From NCBI GenBank assembly GCA_012965075.1, contig DTSY01000049.1, positions 1 to 10,057 on the forward strand: 10,057 bases of DNA. Reading direction: 5' to 3'. Under the pieces are notes generated by a model. That model was not told the origin of the DNA. It ran no database searches and was given only the letters and a program-made list of their open reading frames with translations. Made by a program: the position numbers and the translations under genes. Positions 6,418-10,057 of this stretch are shown piece after piece. This stretch comes from Gammaproteobacteria bacterium. Its GTDB lineage: Bacteria; Pseudomonadota; Gammaproteobacteria; Magnimaribacterales; Magnimaribacteraceae. How positions within the stretch are numbered: position 1 is the first letter of the stretch; each line of letters starts with the position of its first letter.

Positions 6418-7500
6418 ATGATGAGTAAAGGAAAAGTGTTACTGGGCTTATCGGGAGGTGTAGATTCCTCTGTAGCTGCTTTGATTTTAAAAAATGAAGG
6501 CTACAAGGTTGATGCACTCTTTATGAGAAACTGGGAAGATGACGATGGATCTCCTTACTGCAGTATCAAAGAAGATTTCTTAGACGCTGTATTTGTTGCA
6601 AATCAGCTAAAAATAGACTTGGAAGAAGAGAATTTTTCTCAAGAGTATAAAGACAAAGTATTTAGTTATTTCCTTAAAGAATTAGAACTTGGAAGGACTC
6701 CCAACCCAGATATTTTATGTAATAGAGAGATTAAATTTGATAGTTTTTTTAATCACGCAATGAATTCTGGATATGATTTTATTGCAACCGGACATTATGT
6801 AAGAAATAAGACCCTTAAAGGAAAAACATCTCTTCTAAAGGGCAAAGATAAGACAAAGGACCAAAGTTATTTTCTTCACTCAGTCAGAGGTGAAGCTCTT
6901 GCAAAATCTATTTTTCCTTTAGGTGATTTAAATAAATCTAAAGTAAGAGAAATAGCCAAAAGGGAGGGATTAATTACCAGCGAAAAAAAGGATAGTACTG
7001 GTATATGCTTTATTGGAGAAAGGCCATTCCCTGAATTTCTAAACAACTATCTATCTCATAATCCTGGAAAAATTGAAGATGAATATGGTAGACAAATAGG
7101 AGAACACAAAGGACTTCCTTTTTACACCTTAGGACAAAGACAAGGTCTAGGGATAGGAGGCTTAAAAGATTCTAAAGATTCTCCATGGTATGTGGCCAAA
7201 AAAAATCTAAAGGAGAATATCTTAGTTGCTGTTCAAGGCAACAACCACCCTCTTCTGTTGTCTAAAGAATTAGATACGATAAATTTAAGCCTTGTTAGCA
7301 CACTAGAAGAAAAAGAATTTTATGGAAAAGCAAAAGTTAGATACAGACAAGAAGATCAAGATTGTTTAATTCAAATTACTAACAAAAAATTAATAATTAA
7401 GTTCGATAAATTACAAAGGGCTGTTACTCCAGGACAGTCAGTGGTGATATACAAAGAAGAAGTTTGTCTTGGTGGGGGAGAAATAAATAATATTTATTAA
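6418..7500 (+). CDS. mnmA: tRNA-specific 2-thiouridylase MnmA
   Basis: A 360-residue enzyme (E. coli MnmA is 368) that thiolates U34 in the wobble position of tRNA-Lys, tRNA-Glu and tRNA-Gln, taking sulfur relayed from IscS and the Tus proteins. The PP-loop SGGVDSS (12-18) binds and adenylates. Cys101 in TPNPDILCN (94-102) and Cys197 in DSTGICFIGE (192-201) are the two catalytic cysteines. GHYVR (125-129), KDQSYFL (147-153) and GEHKGLPFYTLGQRQGLGIG (228-247) are also conserved. The C-terminal beta-barrel includes VTPGQSVVIY (336-345) and CLGGG (350-354). Two tandem ATGs (6418, 6421) are both possible; an in-frame stop at 6403-6405 rules out anything further upstream. Its stop overlaps that of the amidohydrolase gene. 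In E. coli hflD and purB follow directly; here an unrelated gene intervenes. Confidence 0.98.
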   Translation: MMSKGKVLLGLSGGVDSSVAALILKNEGYKVDALFMRNWEDDDGSPYCSIKEDFLDAVFVANQLKIDLEEENFSQEYKDKVFSYFLKELELGRTPNPDILCNREIKFDSFFNHAMNSGYDFIATGHYVRNKTLKGKTSLLKGKDKTKDQSYFLHSVRGEALAKSIFPLGDLNKSKVREIAKREGLITSEKKDSTGICFIGERPFPEFLNNYLSHNPGKIEDEYGRQIGEHKGLPFYTLGQRQGLGIGGLKDSKDSPWYVAKKNLKENILVAVQGNNHPLLLSKELDTINLSLVSTLEEKEFYGKAKVRYRQEDQDCLIQITNKKLIIKFDKLQRAVTPGQSVVIYKEEVCLGGGEINNIY

Positions 7501-8783
7501 GGAGATTTATAAACTTTTCCTGCTTTCATAACAAAATCTACTTCCTCTAAAATACTAATGTCTTCCAACGGGTTTCCACTCACTGCAATTATGTCTGCAG
7601 ATTTTCCTCCAACCAAACTCCCTAAGTGATGGTATTCGCCTAATAATTTAGAGGCTTCTACGGTGGCAGACTGTATAGCCTTCATAGGCGGCATTCCAGC
7701 TTCCACCATGTGTTTAAATTCTGAGGCATTTTTTCCATGAGCTGAAACACCAGTGTCTGTACCAAAAGCTATTTTTACTCCAGCTTGATAAGCTTTTCCA
7801 AAAGTAACCTTTATTTGTGGTCCTATTTCAGCCGCCTTAGGTCTTACAAGCTCTGGAAAAAAATCTGGGTCCTTAGCTTTTTCTGCTACCCATAATCCAG
7901 CTATTATTGTAGGGACATAGTAAGTTCCTTTTTCTCTCATTAACCTCATGCCTTCAGCATCCATTAAAGTTCCATGTTCTATAGAATGTACACCTGCTCT
8001 AACTGCTCTTTTTATGCCTTCAGCCCCATGTGCATGAGCTGCAACTTTAAATCCATAGTCGTCAGCTATATTAACTATTTGAGCAATTTCTTGTTCAGTT
8101 AGCTGAGGATTTTGACTATTTTTTGCATTACTCAATACCCCACCAGTAGCAGTTATCTTGATTAAATCTGATCCTTCTTTATACCTATATCTAACAGCTT
8201 TTGAAGCGTCATCTAAGTTATTTATTATTCCTTTAGACGCTCCAGGATCAGAAGTTAAAGACTTATTTAATGAGTTAGTAGAATCACCATGCCCTCCAGA
8301 GGAAGCTATCGTAGTACCGGAAGAGAAGATTCTTGGTCCTGTCACTATTCCTTTGGTGATAGCATTTCTTAAACTAATTGTGACTCCATCACTACCACCT
8401 AAATTCCTAACAGTAGTAAATCCTGCCATTAAAGTCTTTTGAGCATTTGCTACCGCTCTTATTGCATAGTCTCCAGCGTTTAGGGTTATTCTTTCTTGAT
8501 AAGAGTTTTTACTATACTCAGATCCTAAATGTACATGCATATCAATTAGTCCAGGTAATACCGTATAACCACTAAGATCTATAAATTCGTCTTCCGAATC
8601 TGGAGTAATAAATCCAGTTTCAATTGCTTCAATCTTTGAACCTTTTACAACAATACTCATTTCAGGAGAAGGGAAAGAACTTTCTCCGTTTATTAATAGC
8701 CCTGCATGAATTACTGTGGCTGATGATAAAGCGTATAAGCAACTAATATAGAATAAAGATAAGACTAAAATTAATTTTCTCAT
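7497..8783 (-). CDS. Secreted metal-dependent amidohydrolase (imidazolonepropionase/Xaa-Pro dipeptidase-like)
   Basis: A 428-residue amidohydrolase-superfamily enzyme with an N-terminal signal peptide (MRKLILVLSLFYISCLYA, probable cleavage around residues 19-22), so it likely acts in the periplasm. Metal ligands appear in the expected order: His83 and His85 in LIDMHVH, Lys209 in DLIKITATGG (candidate carboxylated lysine), His250 in AAHAHG, His270 in SIEHG, and Asp343 in FGTDTG. The C-terminus has the typical ASKLLG (377-382) and KSADIIAVSGNPLEDI (394-409) blocks. This set resembles the group containing bacterial secreted dipeptidases that cut Xaa-Pro or other Xaa-amino acid bonds; the exact substrate cannot be read. 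Cys15 is not in a proper lipobox. There is no Shine-Dalgarno before the ATG. The gene sits between mnmA and purB in place of hflD, on the opposite strand, which suggests insertion into an older block. Confidence 0.93.
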   Translation of the reverse strand: MRKLILVLSLFYISCLYALSSATVIHAGLLINGESSFPSPEMSIVVKGSKIEAIETGFITPDSEDEFIDLSGYTVLPGLIDMHVHLGSEYSKNSYQERITLNAGDYAIRAVANAQKTLMAGFTTVRNLGGSDGVTISLRNAITKGIVTGPRIFSSGTTIASSGGHGDSTNSLNKSLTSDPGASKGIINNLDDASKAVRYRYKEGSDLIKITATGGVLSNAKNSQNPQLTEQEIAQIVNIADDYGFKVAAHAHGAEGIKRAVRAGVHSIEHGTLMDAEGMRLMREKGTYYVPTIIAGLWVAEKAKDPDFFPELVRPKAAEIGPQIKVTFGKAYQAGVKIAFGTDTGVSAHGKNASEFKHMVEAGMPPMKAIQSATVEASKLLGEYHHLGSLVGGKSADIIAVSGNPLEDISILEEVDFVMKAGKVYKSP

Positions 8784-8818
8784 GAATGCCAGTTTGCTTC
8801 TTACCTAGAGATAACGCA

Positions 8819-8824
8819 AGTATA
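8819..8824 (-). promoter_or_regulatory. Candidate -10 element of the amidohydrolase gene
   Basis: TATACT on the minus strand (five of six bases) lies 35 bases before the ATG at 8781-8783, in the 80-base gap divergent from purB. No good -35 is seen. The leader would be about 28 bases with no Shine-Dalgarno. Confidence 0.3.
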
Positions 8825-8837
8825 GTTAGCTATAAGT

Positions 8838-8843
8838 TATAAT
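8838..8843 (+). promoter_or_regulatory. Candidate -10 element of purB
   Basis: A perfect TATAAT, 20 bases before the purB ATG, predicts a start near 8850 and a leader of about 14 bases that is pyrimidine-rich and has no Shine-Dalgarno. No clear -35 or PurR-type operator is visible. Confidence 0.45.
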
Positions 8844-8863
8844 TCACTTTTTACTCTTAAACT

Positions 8864-10057
8864 ATGAAGTTAACAGAACTATCTGCAATATCTCCTATTG
8901 ATGGTAGATACTCTAAACTTGTACCTGAACTACAAGAAATTTTTAGCGAATATGCTTTAATTAAATATCGAATTTTTGTAGAAATTGAATGGTTTATCCA
9001 TCTCTCAAACCAACCAAATATCAAAGAACTACCTCATTTAACAAAGCAATCAATAACCTTTCTTTCCAAGATAGAAAAAAACTTTAATCTGGCTGAAGCT
9101 AGAAAAGTAAAAAACATAGAAAAAAAGACTAACCATGATGTTAAGGCAGTTGAATATTACTTACGTGACCAATTTATGCAGTCTAAGCAGTTAAAAGAAT
9201 TAGTTGAATTCATACACTTTGGGTGTACTTCAGAAGATATTAATAATATTTGTTACGCATTAATGGTAAAAGATGCTTCTAAACAACTAGTCTCTAAAAA
9301 CATCGGCAAGCTTAATAACTTATTAAAAAAGAAAGCCCATCAATATGCAGAGATTCCTATGGTATCAAGAACACATGGGCAAGTGGCAACACCAACTACA
9401 GTAGGTAAAGAATTTGCTAACTTTTCTTCTCGAATAGATCGTATATCGATTGTAATCAGGGAAACTGGTTTGAGAGGAAAAATGAATGGTGCTGTAGGAA
9501 ACTATAATGCTCATTTAATAGCTTATCCTAAAGTGAATTGGGAGAAGGTTTCAAAAACTTTTATAACAAAAGTCGGTCTCCTTTGGTCTTCTTATACAAC
9601 ACAAGTAGAACCCAAAGACAGTATGGCTAAGTTATTTCATGCGCATGAGCGTCTAAATAATGTTCTTCTAGATTTCTCTAAGGACATGTGGGGTTATATC
9701 TCTTTAAATTATTTTTCCCAGAAAACGGCTAAAGGAGAGGTTGGATCATCAACTATGCCGCATAAAGTAAACCCTATTGATTTTGAAAATGCAGAAGGTA
9801 ACTTAGGTTTGGCCAATACTGTTTTCCATCATCTATCTTCAAAGATTACTATATCTAGATGGCAGAGAGATCTATCAGATTCAACTTCTATGAGAAACAT
9901 AGGTAGTTGTTTTGCCTATACTTTGATAGCTATATCATCTTTAATTAACGGGGTAAAAAAGCTTGAAGTGAATAAAAGATCAATAAATGATGACATAGAA
10001 GATGCTTGGGAGGTAATTACAGAAGCCATCCAGACAGTAATGAGAAAACATCGAATA
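8864..10057 (+). CDS. purB: Adenylosuccinate lyase, 3' end outside window
   Basis: The first 398 residues of a protein of about 456 in E. coli; the frame is open to the window edge, so it is cut by the window rather than broken. PurB catalyses two beta-eliminations of fumarate in purine synthesis: SAICAR to AICAR and adenylosuccinate to AMP. Signatures: SPIDGRY (10-16), KTNHDVKAVEY (88-98), FGCTSEDINN (119-128), SRTHGQVATPTT (168-179) with catalytic His171, GAVGNYNAH (209-217), and the mobile-loop motif GSSTMPHKVNPIDFEN (294-309) carrying the catalytic serine at 295/296. SRWQRDLSDST (331-341) is also conserved. The match to the E. coli-type long PurB branch is close. An in-frame stop at 8858-8860 leaves ATG 8864 as the only start. 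It diverges from the amidohydrolase gene. Confidence 0.98.
   Translation, partial: MKLTELSAISPIDGRYSKLVPELQEIFSEYALIKYRIFVEIEWFIHLSNQPNIKELPHLTKQSITFLSKIEKNFNLAEARKVKNIEKKTNHDVKAVEYYLRDQFMQSKQLKELVEFIHFGCTSEDINNICYALMVKDASKQLVSKNIGKLNNLLKKKAHQYAEIPMVSRTHGQVATPTTVGKEFANFSSRIDRISIVIRETGLRGKMNGAVGNYNAHLIAYPKVNWEKVSKTFITKVGLLWSSYTTQVEPKDSMAKLFHAHERLNNVLLDFSKDMWGYISLNYFSQKTAKGEVGSSTMPHKVNPIDFENAEGNLGLANTVFHHLSSKITISRWQRDLSDSTSMRNIGSCFAYTLIAISSLINGVKKLEVNKRSINDDIEDAWEVITEAIQTVMRKHRI

Noticed and set aside
8158..8442. 94-codon plus-strand frame opposite the amidohydrolase gene
   Set aside because: Fully antisense to a gene with all its catalytic residues, with no start signal or recognisable domain.
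8864..10057. purB as a truncated pseudogene
   Set aside because: The frame is intact to the last base and all motifs are present; only the window edge cuts it.

Overview
The window is a gene-dense, visibly AT-rich stretch of bacterial chromosome. InfA, ClpA, ClpS, Icd, MnmA and PurB all resemble the E. coli proteins closely, which points to a gammaproteobacterium. The order infA-clpA-clpS-icd-mnmA-(x)-purB is the one I recall from Pseudomonas-type genomes. There, cspD sits between icd and clpS and hflD sits near mnmA/purB; both are missing here. Low GC, gaps of 80 bases or less between most genes, overlapping stop codons and a secreted amidohydrolase suggest a streamlined marine lineage such as SAR86. 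That placement is inference.

Layout. Bases 1-55 hold a strong, probably bidirectional terminator. A small secreted protein of an uncharacterised family (56-607, minus) and a CaiB/BaiF-type CoA-transferase (887-2089, plus) diverge from a 279-base AT-rich spacer, the only sizeable gene-free stretch. At 2086-2193 (minus) there is a 35-codon reading frame for a predicted single-span membrane protein. It shares a CTAG stop overlap with the CoA-transferase and diverges from infA (2241-2459, plus).

InfA runs tail-to-tail, two bases apart, into a three-gene minus-strand operon, icd-clpS-clpA. Both internal junctions are one-base TAATG stop/start overlaps. The operon joins a TCA-cycle enzyme to the ClpAP unfoldase and its N-degron adaptor. 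mnmA (tRNA 2-thiouridylase) diverges from icd, converges on a secreted metal-dependent amidohydrolase (7497-8783, minus) with a shared TTAA stop overlap, and purB (8864 to the window end, cut off) diverges from that.

Across the window most genes have no visible Shine-Dalgarno sequence. Several plus-strand starts lie 6-20 bases after a -10-like hexamer, so very short leaders or leaderless transcripts are likely. All three tail-to-tail junctions are overlapping or two bases apart, and none has an intrinsic terminator. Most of the content is housekeeping. The parts worth a second look are the 35-residue membrane protein, the icd-clpSA fusion operon, the amidohydrolase occupying the hflD position, and the initiation and termination architecture. 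I see no mobile element, CRISPR array, phage gene or RNA gene, and no evidence of a new multi-gene defence or biosynthetic system.
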